DNA of 64,000 nucleotides, taken from positions 32,811,908-32,875,907 of the forward strand of contig JAQNBH010000017.1 of the NCBI GenBank assembly GCA_028752905.1. Reading direction: 5' to 3'. Positions 1-11,943 of the stretch are shown here, one piece after another; the stretch's first letter is position 1, and every line of letters starts with the position of its first letter. Source of the DNA: Cladorhizidae sp. MBARI D1340-BT2. Its lineage: Eukaryota; Porifera; Demospongiae; Poecilosclerida; Cladorhizidae. Made by a program: the position numbers and the translations under genes. The notes under the pieces are model-generated. The model was not told where the DNA came from, did no database searches, and saw only the letters and a program-made list of their open reading frames with translations.

Positions 1-366
1 GTCTTGTATAGTCTAGGCTGTGGGGAGTGTGTGCTAGTCTTGTATAGTCTAGGCTGTGGGGAGTGTGTGCTAGTCTTGTATAGTCTAGGCTGTGAGGAGT
101 GTGTGCTAGTCTTGTATAGTCTAGGCTGTGGGGAGTGTGTGCTAGTCTTGTATAGTCTAGGCTGTGGGGAGTGTGTGCTAGTCTTGTATAGTCTAGGCTG
201 TGGGGAGTGTGTGCTAGTCTTGTATAGTCTAGGCTGTGGGGAGTGTGTGCTAGTCTTGTATAGTCTAGGCTGTGAGGAGTGTGTGCTAGTCTTGTATAGT
301 GTAGGCTGTGAGGAGTGTGTGCTAGTCTTGTATAGTGTAGGCTGTGAGGAGTGTGTGCTAGTCTAC
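1..366. repeat. 36-bp minisatellite, about 10 copies
   Basis: Head-to-tail copies of a 36-bp unit beginning gtcttgtatagtctaggctg and running off the left edge. Single-base variants (gggg/gagg, agtcta/agtgta) cluster towards the right end. The period is a multiple of three, so a long Cys-rich open frame results; I regard it as spurious. Confidence 0.95.
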
Positions 367-1836
367 TACAAGGTTAATGCTTGGCAAAAAAAGATGACGG
401 AGTTTCACTCTACATAGCTACACAATTTCTCTAGATATCTAGGTGGAGTACTCCGTTTGTGTCATGATAATGCAGAATTGGGTAAAAACCCGTACTGCCA
501 CACCTTGGCATATATATATAGTAAGGACAACTGATGCAGATCGTCAATAGAGGAAAGATGCGTACTAATGATTGAGAGCATACTAAACAATGTACTAAAA
601 AGCATCAAGCATGCCAAATTCTTGTCTGATTCCACATGGTTTTCCCTTTTGTATTCTGAGAATTCCTGTCTTGATATATCAACCAGTTCAATTGACGTAA
701 AACCTAGTCCATGCTTCATCTGGCTATGCCTACATAAAAACACACAGCAAAGGTATCTGTCCAGCAGCACCTCCTTTTTAAAAGTTGAAGTGATTTGAGT
801 GGTTCAAAAGAGGAGTAGCTTGCAGTGTGCTGCCATCCTCAGTAGAAGAGCTTCCAGAAATGAAAGATCAGTGAGAAAGGGATTATTTAAGATGCATTGT
901 GAATGTCTTCATTACTCTGATGGCCTACATATCCATAAACCATATATACACCTTTTTGACTATTTTACTTTTAATTTAGCATTGTACTAATTGTGTGCAA
1001 CCTACTAAGCATGTGCAGCTAAAATAATTCCACTAAGCTAAAATAATTCTACTAAGAACCAGTGTTTCTTCTTATTAGTGCTAACAGAGATCAATTGGTT
1101 AACAACAAATTGTCAGCATTGCAACCTTCTTGTTAAAATATAGTTTCAAAGAATGTGCAGCTAAAATAATTCTTCTAAGCATGTGCAGTTCTAAGCATGT
1201 GCAGCTAAAATAATTCTACTTGTTTCTTCTTATTAGTGCTAACAGAGATCAAATGGTTAACAACAAATTGTCAGCATTGCAACCTCCTTGTTAAACTATA
1301 GCTGTCCCATGGTAAAACTGGCTCTAATTAAACCATATTTAAACCACACATGTAGTAGATAGTCATAAAATGCTGGGACTAGCCAATCATAGAAAGAGGG
1401 ATATTGAAATAGATCTCGTGAGTTTTAACATTGACCCACCTGGTGGATAACCACCGTGTAATAGGAGTGTGTCATGACATGTCACAACAACTTATTATGG
1501 TTGGTCTCTTAAAATATGGTCACATATGAAATTGCAAAGTACTGAGAGAACTCAAAATCAATAGAGGACGTGGTCAGGAGATACTGTATATTAGTTAGGT
1601 AGCTAGGTGCACGAATCATCTGTAAATGGATGTACTGCTCCTCTTTCCACTTTCAGATTTCATTTTCCAGCAACTATCTACAGGCAATTACGAACATTTC
1701 TTCCATCTCTAAATAAGCTCTATTGAAATGTGTGCTTGACTAGATTCTGAGCCAGAATAATTGCTGTAATGGGTTTACTATTTAATATATAGTTCATATG
1801 ACATACTTCAATTTTTTTTCCCATTTGATTTAACAG
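367..1836. other. Non-coding flank of C2 unit 1, with a direct duplication
   Basis: No convincing exon seen. Two direct copies of a roughly 140-bp segment lie at about 1009-1145 and 1155-1302, sharing gtgcagctaaaataattc and gctaacagagatcaa. This is probably intron or upstream DNA of the C2 gene, because the next exon opens at a splice acceptor, not at a start codon. Confidence 0.6.
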
Positions 1837-2121
1837 GGATTGAAATCTAAGAGCTTCCTCAAACCTCCAGAGCTTACGTTAAACAGAAGAGGGAAAGGTG
1901 ATGACTACAGCATATCAGGGGAAATTGAGGTTGGAGTTGACTACAATGGGAAAGCTCTTGTAGTGAGGATCATCAAAGCAAGTGATATTGCAGGAGTATA
2001 CCACGATGGCGCACACTCAGATCCATTTGTGCAACTCTACCTCCTTCCTGACAAGGAATCGAAGAGGAAAACTAAAACAAAAAAGAAGACCTTGACTCCT
2101 ATCTACAATGAAGCATTTAAA
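1837..2121 (+). CDS. C2-array unit 1, exon A (first half of a C2 domain)
   Basis: This 285-bp exon follows a polypyrimidine acceptor (ttaacag) and ends at donor gtatgt, phase 0 both sides. It encodes the N-terminal half of a C2 beta-sandwich: SGEIEVGVDYNGKALVVRI, then ASDIAG, the loop-1 signature HSDPFVQLYLLPDKES, and a basic strand ending NEAFK. The pattern is closest to the C2A domain of synaptotagmin-like (Slp/SYTL) proteins, which bind phospholipid in membrane traffic. There is no ATG at the exon start (it reads Gly-Leu-Lys), so an upstream exon is needed. The open frame continues past the donor but only into intron sequence. Confidence 0.85.
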
Positions 2122-2539
2122 GTATGTACATATGGCAATGGCTATACTCATGTACCTATGAAGGGTATCAATAGATCTAATTTCAAAATTGGAAATAAGA
2201 TCTCTATAGTTTTAATACACATCCTAATTATATTATTGCCATACCTGTGTGTGCTTTATATTAGCACTAAAATTGTGGGTTATAGGTATGGTCATACTAA
2301 AGTTACTTGCACCCAAATTTGGCTACCTAAATCTCTTAGTTTGTGAAACCACCGGATGTTCTTCTCGTGGGGTTAATATCAACAGCTAATACTTGTAGTG
2401 CATGTTTAGAAGTGCTATAAGCTCACAACTAAAGCACACAAATAATGTATGATTTTTAGCATGTCATTCTACATAGTATTAGTATAAAGAACTCATCTTA
2501 TGTCTTTTTTAATTTTAACAATTGCGTATTTATTTTTAG

Positions 2540-3121
2540 TTTCCTATATCTATGGAGGATCTGATGGATACAACTCTTTGGCTTACTGTGTGGAGTCATT
2601 CAATGGCACGGCAAAACAAGTTCCTCGGAGAAATATGCATCCCTTTCGATCGAGAAACATACACATTTTCTGATGATCCAGATTATCAAAGTCCACCTAT
2701 TACGTACGACCTTCAGGACTACTCCAATCAGAAAACAATCCTCAAGCCTTCTCTAACAAGAAAGAACACCACAGTGTATCGAATAGATACAAAGATTATC
2801 AAAGATCCTGAAGTTCTTAATTCTGCTCCTCATGTGCTAGTGAGTGAAGAAATGATTGCTGATGCAGGAGTGAGCAATGCAGGGTCTACATTGAGTGAAT
2901 CCATGGAAGACGCTCCCAGAGATGAGAAGCTTTGCACTTCCAAAAAGGACGCAAGCATGCCTGAGACACTGACATCACTTTCCCAGGATTCAACTAGTCA
3001 GCCTTCTTCTGATGTTCTTGCAAAACCAGAGTCCGAGACAAAACCAATGAAATCTAGTCAAAGTGGAGAAGAGGAAGAGAGAGAAACAGAAAAAGATTTG
3101 CAACAACTTTCAAAGGGGAAG
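2540..3121 (+). CDS. C2-array unit 1, exon B (second half of C2 plus acidic tail)
   Basis: The acceptor ttttag at 2539 joins NEAFK in frame to FPISMEDL, completing the C2 domain: LWLTVWSHS, then NKFLGEICIPFD. The remaining ~100 residues are Ser/Thr/Glu-rich, low complexity and probably disordered. The loop that carries the third to fifth calcium-binding Asp in synaptotagmins reads SHSMARQN here, so calcium binding is doubtful. The exon ends SKGK at donor gtaaaa, phase 0 (194 codons). If unspliced, the frame stops 9 codons later (TGA). Confidence 0.83.
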
Positions 3122-5501
3122 GTAAAATGTGGCATTAATGATGTATGAATCTGTATGTGTAATGAGATAGAAAATTGATGGGTCTCCTAAACATATTCAT
3201 TGGTATGCTCTACTGCTCTTGGTCATATTACTCTAACTGCGAGCCCATCACATTATCTACTCATCTTAGGTATCACTCAAAAAAGTAAAGCATTTATTTT
3301 CATTGTGTGCACACCAATTTACTTAGCAAACATAATCATGTCATGCTAATGTTATTCGTATTCAACCCAACACACTTATGAACATAGTTCATCACTTGCC
3401 AATTAGTGCCGACAACATAGATTCTGAAGATTTCATGTGTCAAATGCTACTCCACTCTTAAAGCAGCAGCTACCCAGCTATATGCATCCCTCTGAAAATT
3501 TCTTCCCCCACATTGTATATAGCTAAACTATTTCTACATACACTAATCCTCCCCATGACTACTGCTGCCACCTTTCTCAGGGGTGAAGGAATTCCAGGTA
3601 GAATGTGCAGCCTTTATTAGAAGAAGAGCTTCCCACAATCACCAATAAAAGCCTGAAGAGTCAGTTCATGCTTGTAGTTTTTATCACTAGCCATTCCAAT
3701 TTTTTTCTTTGGACTAAAAGTAGTTTCTTCGTTATTTTATAATAATACAGCTATGAACTGAGAGTATTGTAATGTTATAAAAATCTGGTGTTTTCCATAT
3801 ATTCATTTTTTTATAAAGAAAATATAATAATATTGTGAATCGTGTCCTAGTTTTCACCTCTAAGTGCTTCTGATGGTTTGTATGTTAATGATTATTATTT
3901 TGATGACCTTAATTTCTGACATAATTTGTGTTTTTAACAATAATTATACTTCTTAATATTAGTAGGACAATTACTTCAATTAATTTTAGATAAGTAAACC
4001 AAAGCTATCTATTACACCAAACCATGTCTACAAAATAGAAATCCATGGACGACAACACCCTATTTCTACAGGCAAAATGATTTGGAGTGGTTCCTATAGG
4101 CATAGCCAGAACAGTTTTTAAAAAAACCAGATGATCGTGACAAGACTTTGTTTAAGAAGACAATTGCTAGCATCAGAATTTTTTTATTTTAAATTGCCAA
4201 GATATCCACAAAGCAGATTAGATATTTCCTAAATGCTTTAGTATGTGCTCATAATTTGGGCAGGAAATTTCACATATAAGTGCTTACTTTGGTCTATTAA
4301 AAAAGGAGTCCGTCACGCTTACTATTGGTGTGTAAACAGTTCAATTTGAACTCGAATTTTACAATACTAAAGGTGCTAATTTAAATACATTCTATGGCAA
4401 CTGCTATGTCAGACTCCATAAAGCTTTAATTTTTTGTGTTGTTCTTCTCTATCACATGTATGAATGTCATCTATGTATTCATTCTCTTTTTTTCTTACAA
4501 TAGAACACTAGCTAAACTTATAAATCGTCGTTGTATGGCGCTTATGGAAATATAGTTTGTTTGTAACAAAATACTACAGTTCCAGCAGTGTATGTGGTAT
4601 ACATATATATTCTATCTCTGCAAATCTCACTTCACCTCATCAGCTCAACTACTTCAGCTTTGTCTTCCATGTATGCCCTGATGAAGGCTATGGCATCTAG
4701 TCATTATTCCTGATGAAGGCTAGAGCATCTAGTCATTATTCCTGATGAAAGCTAGTCATTATTCCTGATAAAGGCTGGAGCATCTAGTCATTATTCCTGA
4801 TGAAGGCTGGAGTATCTAGTCATTATTCCTGATGAAGGCTAGAGCTCTAGTCATTATCCCTGATGAAGGCTAGGATCACTGTATTGATTCATTAATACTA
4901 CTAGAAAAAGGTTAAAGAATAGAAAAAGAAACATGATGATATCAAGACATTGATTGAATATGCAGCTCACACCAAGGCAAGCACTCTGATGTTACTTCTT
5001 TCTCCATCTTATCATAAAGACATATAGAAAAGAACATGCAGCCATACAGGGTTGTCTCTTCCTTCTCCACCTCATATTCACAACAGGCACCTGGTTGTCT
5101 GACTGTCAATGCAAAGTTACTTTGTTACTCTTAAACTGTTTTCGTACAGTAACTTTCCATGCTGTGAAATTCTAGGTACACTGCAACTCAAAATATGATC
5201 TAGTAACTCTTGAAGTACTAAAAGAACTCAAACTCAGTAGATTCTCTATGGCACTTATATTGTATAAATAGCTCCTAATGGTGTATGTTCATGATGTTGG
5301 CCCTCTTCTTCAACTAGTTATCACATTTACTACAAAGAAATCTTCAATATGTATGACAAACACGAACACTTTTCACTCTAAGAAAGACCCATTCATATAA
5401 ATGTATTCGACTACATTTTACTGAGCAAGGAAAGTCTTATTAAGCATCTATATAATTCATATAATATTCTTTTTTTCCTTCTATATCCTATACTATTTTA
5501 G
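3122..5501. other. Intron or intergenic spacer between C2 units 1 and 2
   Basis: No exon recognised. The spacer is itself part of the duplicated unit, since matching sequence follows units 2, 3 and 4. It holds an AATAAA at 3644-3649, a shared segment at about 3880-4550 that recurs elsewhere, a short minisatellite at 4675-4872, and a TATAAATA at 5263-5270 located 242 bp before the ATG in unit 2 exon A. Confidence 0.7.
4675..4872. repeat. Minisatellite of hammerhead-like stem units
   Basis: About six copies of a ~35-bp unit, cctgatgaaggctagagcat followed by ctagtcattatt, with internal deletions. The unit equals the CTGATGA plus stem-II part of the motif in the palindrome at 42.1 kb, but the GAAA part reads ATTA, so these copies lack a complete ribozyme core. 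Confidence 0.75.
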
Positions 5502-5786
5502 GAAATGAAATATAAGAGCTTCCACAAACCTCCAGAGCTTACATTGAACAGAAGAGGAAAAGGTGATGCCTACAGCATATCAGGGGAAATTGAGGTTGGA
5601 GTTGACTACAATGGGAAAGCTCTTGTAGTGAGGATCATCAAAGCAAGTGATATTGCAGGAGTATACCACGATGGCGCACACTCAGATTCATTTGTGCAAC
5701 TCTACCTCCTTCCTGACAAGGAATCCAAGAGGAAAACTAAAATGCAAAAGAAGACCTTGAATCCTATCTACAATGAAGCATTCAAA
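5502..5786 (+). CDS. C2-array unit 2, exon A
   Basis: Same 285-bp, phase 0-0 exon as unit 1, after acceptor ctattttag and before donor gtatgt. It starts Glu-Met-Lys-Tyr-Lys; the ATG at 5505 could be a start only if this unit is a separate gene. Differences from unit 1 include HSDSF for HSDPF in calcium loop 1 and AYSISG for DYSISG. Confidence 0.85.
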
Positions 5787-6209
5787 GTATGTAGACATGG
5801 CAATGGCTATACTCATGTACCTGTGAAGGGTATCAATAGATCTAATTTCAAAATTGGAAATAATGTATGTTATATTTTCAGATCTCCATAGTTTTCATAC
5901 ACATCTTAATTATATTATTGCTGTACCTGTGTGCTTTCTATTAGCACTAAAATTGTGGCTTATAGGAATGCTCATACTAAAGTTACTTGCACCCAAATTT
6001 GGCTACCTAAATCTCTTAGTTTTTGAAACCACCAGATGTTATTCTCATGGGGTTAATATCAGCAGCTAATACTTGTAGTGCATGTTTAGAAGTGCTATAA
6101 GCTCATAACTAAACCACTCAAATAATGTATGATTTTTAGCATGTCATTCTACATAGTATTAGTATATAGAACTCTTCTTTTTTTTTAACAATTGCATATT
6201 TATTTTTAG

Positions 6210-6788
6210 TTTCCTATATCTATGGAGGATCTGATGGATACAACTCTTTGGCTTACTGTATGGAGTCATTCAATGGCACGGCAAAACAAGTTCCTCGGAG
6301 AAATATGCATCCCTTTCGATCGAGAAACATACACATTTTCTGATGATCCAGATTATCAAAGTCCACCTATTACATACGACCTTCAGGACTACTCCAATCA
6401 GAAAACAATCCTCAAGCCTTCTCTAACAAGAAAGAACACCACGGTGTATCGAATAGATACAAAGATTATCAAAGATCCTGAAGTTCTTAATTCTGCTCCT
6501 CATGTGCTAGTGAGCGAAGAAATGATTGCTGATGCAGGAGTGAGCAATGCAGAGTCTACATTGAGTGAATCCACGGAAGACGCTCCCAGAGATGAGAAGC
6601 TTTGCACTTCCAAAAAGGACGCAAGCATGCCTGAGACACTGACATCACTTTCCCAGGATTCAACTCAGCCTTCTTCTGATGTTCTTGCAAAACCAGAGTC
6701 TGAGACAAAACCAATGAAATCTAGTCAAAGTGGAGAAGAGGAAGAGAAGGAAACAGAAAAGGATTTGCAACAACTTACAAAGGGGAAG
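6210..6788 (+). CDS. C2-array unit 2, exon B
   Basis: 579-bp exon between acceptor ttttag and donor gtaaaa, phase 0-0, completing the C2 fold (LWLTVWSHS, NKFLGEICIPFD) and carrying the acidic tail. It is almost identical to unit 1 and has one residue fewer in the Ser-rich tail. An unspliced message would stop at a TGA 9 codons on, as in units 1 and 3. Confidence 0.83.
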
Positions 6789-7141
6789 GTAAAATATGGC
6801 ATTAATGATGTATGAATCTGTATTTGTAATGAGATAGAAAATTGATGGGTCTCCTAAACATATTCATTAGTATGCTCTACTGCTCTTGGTCATATTACTC
6901 TAACTGCAAGCCCTTCACAAATACCCTCTCTCCATTATTTACTCATCTTAGGTATCACTCAAAAGAGTGAAGCGTATATTTTCATGTGTGCACAGCAATT
7001 TACTTAGCAAACATAATCATGCCATACTAATGGTATTCATATTCAACCCAATACACTTCACATTATGAACATAGTTCATCACTTGCTAATTAGTGCCTAC
7101 AACATAGATTCTTAAAAGTTGAAGATTGCATGTGTCAAATG

Positions 7142-7146
7142 CTACT
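7142..7146. repeat. Target-site duplication, left copy (CTACT)
   Basis: CTACT borders the left LTR and recurs at 12316-12320 right of the other LTR. Sister unit 3 (near 15841) has the uninterrupted site atgctactccactc, which directly shows the pre-insertion sequence. Confidence 0.93.
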
Positions 7147-7430
7147 TGTCGCAGGGTGATTCGGATATCACCCAACGATGTAACGGTTAACTGGTAAAGC
7201 TGCCACCAGTTAGACTGACTACCATGTGTACAGGTCTAATTCAAATGTTGTCTCAAAGACGTTTATGGCCAAAGTTATATACATAAGATAGACAGCTGTA
7301 TGCTCACAAAGAACTCTCTTGGTAACTCTTACTAGGCTCCTTTTATAGGGACCAGTCAGTCTAAACATGAAATGGATTACAGTATTTAAATACCTATTCA
7401 CAATTAATTAACAATCGTAATCAGTCTGTT
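7147..7430 (-). repeat. Truncated 3' LTR
   Basis: Matches the right LTR from tgtcgca through the cctattcacaatt stretch to a taatcag segment near 7420. It then passes straight into the RT/RNase H frame. About 70 bp of the element-proximal LTR, the polypurine tract and most of RNase H are missing, which points to one internal deletion. The right boundary is approximate. Confidence 0.85.
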
Positions 7431-8573
7431 CCATCATGTCCCTCCTGGCTGAGGACTGCCCCGATATCTACTCCTGAAGCGTCGGTATGCAATAGAAAAG
7501 TTTTCTCCTCATTTGGGCTTAGTAGTACAGCATCTCCTGTAAGGTTGGTTTTGATATGCTGAAATGCTGCTGCTATCTTCTCAGGTGTCCAGTTTATTTT
7601 ATCAGGAGCCACTGTTAGGGGCACGGCTATGGTTCCAAAACTGGGGATAAACCTCCTATAGTAGTTAGGCAGGCCTAGGAAGGCTTGGATATCCTTCTTC
7701 TTAACTGGTCGAATGTATCCCGACATTGCTTCCATCTTAGCTTGTAATGGTTTGACTCTTCCACCTCCTACTCGGTGGCCTAGATATTGGCAGTCTGGGC
7801 TGGCAAATGTGCACTTTGATGCCTTCAGAGTCAAGCCTGCTGTCTCCAATTGGTGTAGGACCGCCTTTAGGTGCTCCAGGTGTGTGCCGAATCCTTCACT
7901 GAACACCACAATGTCGTCGATATACACTGCTGCAAAGTCTGCTAGGTCTGCCAGGAGTCCATTCACCAGTCTTTGGAAGATGGAAGGAGCATTCTTAAGT
8001 CTGAAGGGCATCCGGAGATATTCCCACTTCCCATGGGGTTTAATGAATGCTGTCTTCGGTATGGGTGTTGGGTGCACTTTCACTTGGTGGTAACCTCTAG
8101 CCAAGTCTAATGTGGAGATGTGTGTTGCCCGTCCTAGTTTGTCCAGCAGCTCGTTGATTCGTGGCAATGGAAAAGGATCAGACTTCGTTACTGCGTTGAG
8201 TTTTCGATAGTCAATACAGAGGCATACACCTCCTCTGCTTTTCCCGACTAGGAGAGCTTGGGAGGCCCAGGGGCTTCTTGATGGTTGTATAATTCCCAGC
8301 TCCAGCAACATTCTAACTTCTCCATCCATAGTTTTCAGTCGTTTTGTATCCAGTCGATATAGTGGACTGCTAATCGGGTAGGCCTCTCCTGTCTCTAGTC
8401 TGATCTCTGCATCTCTGGCACACCCATGTCCGAAAATCTGGTTGTGATCCTTCAGCAATTTTTCCCAGCGTTTCTTCTTCGGTTTTTGTCAGTTCTGGGT
8501 TGATGGTCACCCTGTTTTCTTCATCTAATGGGTGAAGCCGTCCTCTTCTGTTACTTCTGTGAAGACAAAGCAT
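7421..8573 (-). pseudogene. Reverse transcriptase (with RNase H stub) of the gypsy element
   Basis: The main frame (8458-7421) shows Ty3/gypsy RT blocks in order: polymerase entry motif PLYRLDTKRL, SPWASQALLV, CIDYRKLNAVT, LDLARGYHQV, catalytic YIDDIVVFS, and the thumb/connection LGLPNYYRRF. RNase H begins as LLHTDASGVDIGAVLSQ and is cut off by the LTR junction a few residues later. The N-terminal part (8573 to about 8450) lies in another frame, so a frameshift separates them. No functional product is expected. Confidence 0.88.
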
Positions 8574-9404
8574 GCTGCCGTGGGAGCGTGAAACTCCTTC
8601 AGCAAATTTATGTGTCGCTTCACCTTTCTCCCGGGGTGATCAGGCATGCTCAGTACATAGGTTGTTTCGTCAACCTTGTTTAGTATGGCATACGGGACGT
8701 CCCACTCGGTTAAGAGTTTTGGTCCAGACTGCGGTGTTCTTAGTAGAACCAGTTCTTCAGGCCTGAACGTCCTCAGTTTGGCCTTCCGATCTTGATATTC
8801 CTTAAAAGTCTTGCCTTCTTAATCTCTTCTTGCTTTCTGGAGAGGTCCTGCAAGTGTTCTAGTCGATCTTGGATTGTGGTTGTATAAGTTACTACATCTT
8901 TTGGTACGGAAGTGGTCGATGTCCATCTTGCCCTTAGTGCTTGCAGTGGTCCTCTAATTTGATGACCATATAGTAACTCGGAGGGTGTAACCCAGTTGTT
9001 TCATGTGGGGCCTGCCTGTACTCTCCCAGTATGTGTGGTAGAGCCAGATCTCATTGTCCTTTCCACTGCTTGAGAGTTTTCTTCATCATTGTTTTCATGG
9101 TGGAGTTGAACCTCTCCACCATGCCATCCGGTTCGGGGTGGTAGGGAGTTGTCCTTAGTCCTCGGATTCCCATGAGTCTGTGGAGTTCCTTCATGAGTCG
9201 GCTGATCAGGTTTGCACCGCAGTCGGTTACTATTTCCTCAGGTACTCCCAACCGAGTGAATAGTACCATCAGTGCTTCGGCTATTGTCCGACTGTCAGTC
9301 TGCTGTAGGGGAATCGCCTCAGGCCAACGGGTGGCATAATCCATTACCACTAGGATGAATCGGTTCCCTGCATCGGTTCGGGGTAGAGGTCCTACTAGGT
9401 CCAT
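8574..9404 (-). pseudogene. Integrase core and C-terminal domain of the gypsy element
   Basis: The frame 9404-9051 holds the DDE core: MDLVGPLPR (first Asp), EEIVTDCGANLIS (second Asp) and EPDGMVERFNSTMK (Glu). Downstream to about 8590, broken by stops, are a tail with TGYTPSELLYGHQ and a GPY/F-like end with KRHINLLKEFH. It then runs directly towards the RT region through an acidic linker, so integrase truly precedes RT in the same pol. Confidence 0.82.
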
Positions 9405-10085
9405 TCCAATTTGTATGGAGTATCAATCACTGGCATTGGTCGTAATGGAGCTCTTTGTTTATGCTGGGGTGCTGTCTTTTGGCAATCCGGGCATGCTTCA
9501 CATAGCTTCTTGACGTCCGTGTATACTCCTGGCCAAAAATAGTCATCCAATATCCGTTGTATGGTCCTGTCTCTTCCCAGATGTCCTGGTCGGTGGGCTG
9601 GGGATAGGACAAGGGTTCGGTGTTTCTTGGGTATGAGTAATTGTAGTAGTGGCTCTCCCATTCGATCCTGTCTTCCTCCATAGAGGTTATCTTGGATCTT
9701 GAAGTACGAGTATGGTTGTTGTGCCTTCTCCCAACATGGGTGCAATGCTTCATCATGCTGTTGTTCCTTCTGGAACTCTGGGCAGTTATGATCCAGTGGA
9801 TGGTCCTCTTGGTTTGTCATGAACAGGGCCCGTTTCTCACGTTTGCTGGCTCTGCTCTTGGGTGGATTATCTTCTTCTGTTTCCGACTGCTCCATTTCTT
9901 GCAGAGAGGGGTTGGACATCTGTTCCCCCCATGATTGCTCACCATCTTCCATGCTCCCCGTTTCGGAATTGGTGTCAGTGTCAAGCTCTTCAGCTGGGTG
10001 CTCATGGAAGTCATCCGATAGGGATTCTAATTTGTCTTTGTTGCTTTGGGATCGGGTCTGTGCCATATTTACTAGTTCAGTATAA
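9395..10085 (-). pseudogene. Acidic linker and integrase zinc-binding (HHCC) domain
   Basis: An acidic low-complexity stretch is followed by the integrase N-terminal HHCC finger: AHRPGHLGRDRTIQRI, YFWPGVYTDVKKL, then CEACPDCQ. It sits immediately after the protease and before the integrase core. The residues joining it to the core (near 9395-9404) overlap in two frames, implying a frameshift. Confidence 0.8.
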
Positions 10086-10541
10086 TTATAGCAATCTCTT
10101 TCCCATTCCCCAGAGATCTGGGAAGTCGGTGCCCAGGAGTGCATCGTAACCCAGATTGGGTTGAGTTGCCCTGGCAAGAGGCAACTCAGTAATTGTGCCA
10201 TTGAAAGCCCTTACTCGAATGGTGATTCCAGTCTTGTCATGTTCAGATATTAGGATGCTGTCTACGAGTGTTCTCTCAGCACCAGTGTCTAACAAGACCC
10301 TGCTCACGGGTTGGTCGTTAATTCTGCCAGTCACTAGTTTCTGTCGGTTCACTTCGGTTGAAACCAGGTCGACTTCTTGCCGGTTGGTCAGTGGTTGAGC
10401 TAGGTTGACACTCTCCAGCCTCGGTTTGGTTGTTTTCTTTCTTGGATCGTGACATTCCGCCGAGAAGTGTCCGTATTTGTTACAGTGAAAGCAGCGAGGG
10501 CAATTCTTCTCATAAAATGGAGGGAGGAACCGGCGATTCAT
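10086..10541 (-). pseudogene. Nucleocapsid zinc knuckle and aspartic protease of the gypsy element
   Basis: The 151-codon frame opens with a CCHC knuckle (CFHCNKYGHFSAEC) and basic residues, then shows the retropepsin active-site triad in VLLDTGAERTLVD and a typical later segment LGYDALLGTDF. The length suits nucleocapsid plus protease, and the frame itself is intact. Confidence 0.85.
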
Positions 10542-10586
10542 CTCGGTCTTTCCTGTAGTCTTTTCGGCAGGTAGTGGAGTCTTTGA

Positions 10587-11637
10587 TCATCCTTCTCCAT
10601 GCTTGGATAGGGTGCTTTGCTCCACATTACGGCGATGTCTATGTTTCCCTTGCATGGGGTCTCTGTCATTTTCGGAGGTTGCATCATAGATCCATCCTCT
10701 GGTAATGACAAAGTCATCAGCCAAACTGGTTGCTTCCTCTAAGGAGGTTGGCTTTCGGTCTTGGACATACATTGTGGGCATTAATTTCTGTATAGCATCA
10801 ATTGAACCCAGTTCTACGACTTCTTTGGTTGATGTACACCCCTTGGCCCATTTGGTAGATAGGTGTAAATGCCTCCGGCCACAGGTACTCCAGGTTTCCT
10901 CAGGTTTGCGTCTGAGCTGATCCATCTTCAATCGGTAATTTTCCCTGGTAATTCGGTAGTGGGCAAATAGGGCAACCTTCAAGGTGTCATAGTCTTGTCG
11001 ATCGTCTGGATCCAACGAGACATAGACTCGTGTTGCTTCCGGAGTAAGGATAGGTACCAGGTTTATGTTCCATTGTGTCTTGGGTAATGCATAGCACTCC
11101 ATGTGTGCTTCAAAGGCCATGAAATAGATTCAACGTCTTCTTGAGGTTCTAACTTTCGGAATCGGTTTACTCAGTCGGGAGTGTTGGTAGATGGACGTGG
11201 GGACTCTATGGCACTATGCTCAGTGGTTTGGGCCAGTAATTGCATCCAGCGCCGCTCTTGCTGCTCGTCTTTCTTTTCATCTCTTCTCTCCTCTGAGCTT
11301 CTCTAAATTCCCGTTCTTCTGTCTGACATCATTCTGCTGCTAATCTCTGTCCTTCCATCATGGTTTGCATCATCTGCATTTGGTGGTACATCATAGTAGT
11401 TGGGTTTGGGGCCATTGGGTCCTGTCCATACCAAGGGGGCTGGTACGTACTTCCTCCTGAGAATCCTGTTGATCCAGCGTTTGGCAAAGTCCTCTGCCCT
11501 TCGGTGGGTTGCAAATTCATTTGAATGGGCACTGGCCTGTACTCTCTGTCCTCGACATTGAGGCGGGGTGTAGACTCATATTCATTGACTGGACGGGTCC
11601 TCAGATCGTAGGTGCTGTTAGTAGTGCTGTCTGTCAT
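10587..11637 (-). pseudogene. Gag (capsid) region of the gypsy element, broken
   Basis: Two open segments. 11637-11329 has polar N-terminal gag sequence rich in Asn, Thr and Met. 11120-10587 is retrotransposon gag-like, with ARVYVSLDPDDRQDYDTLK-type spacing in the run EATRVYVSLDPDDRQDYDTL and a later basic stretch before the zinc knuckle. Stops and frame changes lie between them (about 11121-11328). Confidence 0.72.
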
Positions 11638-11696
11638 TGCTCTTGACTAGTGGCTCTACTCTGGTTCCGGTTAATAGTGATTAACGGTAGGGTTGA

Positions 11697-11928
11697 ATCA
11701 GTTTGTGCAGTTCCTGCATGGAGGATTGGCTACACGACAGTATCTGTTTGTGCAGATCCTGTACGGAGGATTGGCTACATGATGGTATCTGTTTGTGCAG
11801 TTCCTGTGTACGGAGGATTGGCTACATGACTGTATCTGTTTGTGCAGTTCCTGTACGGAGGATTGGCTACACAATGGTATCTGTTTGTGCAGTTCCTGTA
11901 CGAAGGATTGGCTATACGACGGTTGATA
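11697..11928. repeat. About 44-bp tandem repeat in the element's leader
   Basis: Five copies of a unit containing tgtttgtgcagttcctgtac, with ggaggattggctacatgatg and small length changes. It lies between the primer-binding region and gag, so it is untranslated leader sequence of the element. Confidence 0.88.
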
Positions 11929-11943
11929 TCGGTTGGCAGGATC

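Noticed and set aside
4..417. 137-residue Cys/Leu-rich open frame
   Set aside because: It is simply the 36-bp minisatellite translated; there is no unique sequence or splice support.
462..798. Two overlapping frames of 76 and 102 residues before C2 unit 1
   Set aside because: No domain, no splice site compatible with exon A, ordinary composition.
7713..8093. Plus-strand frame in the gypsy RT region
   Set aside because: Antisense shadow of RT; no domain recognised.
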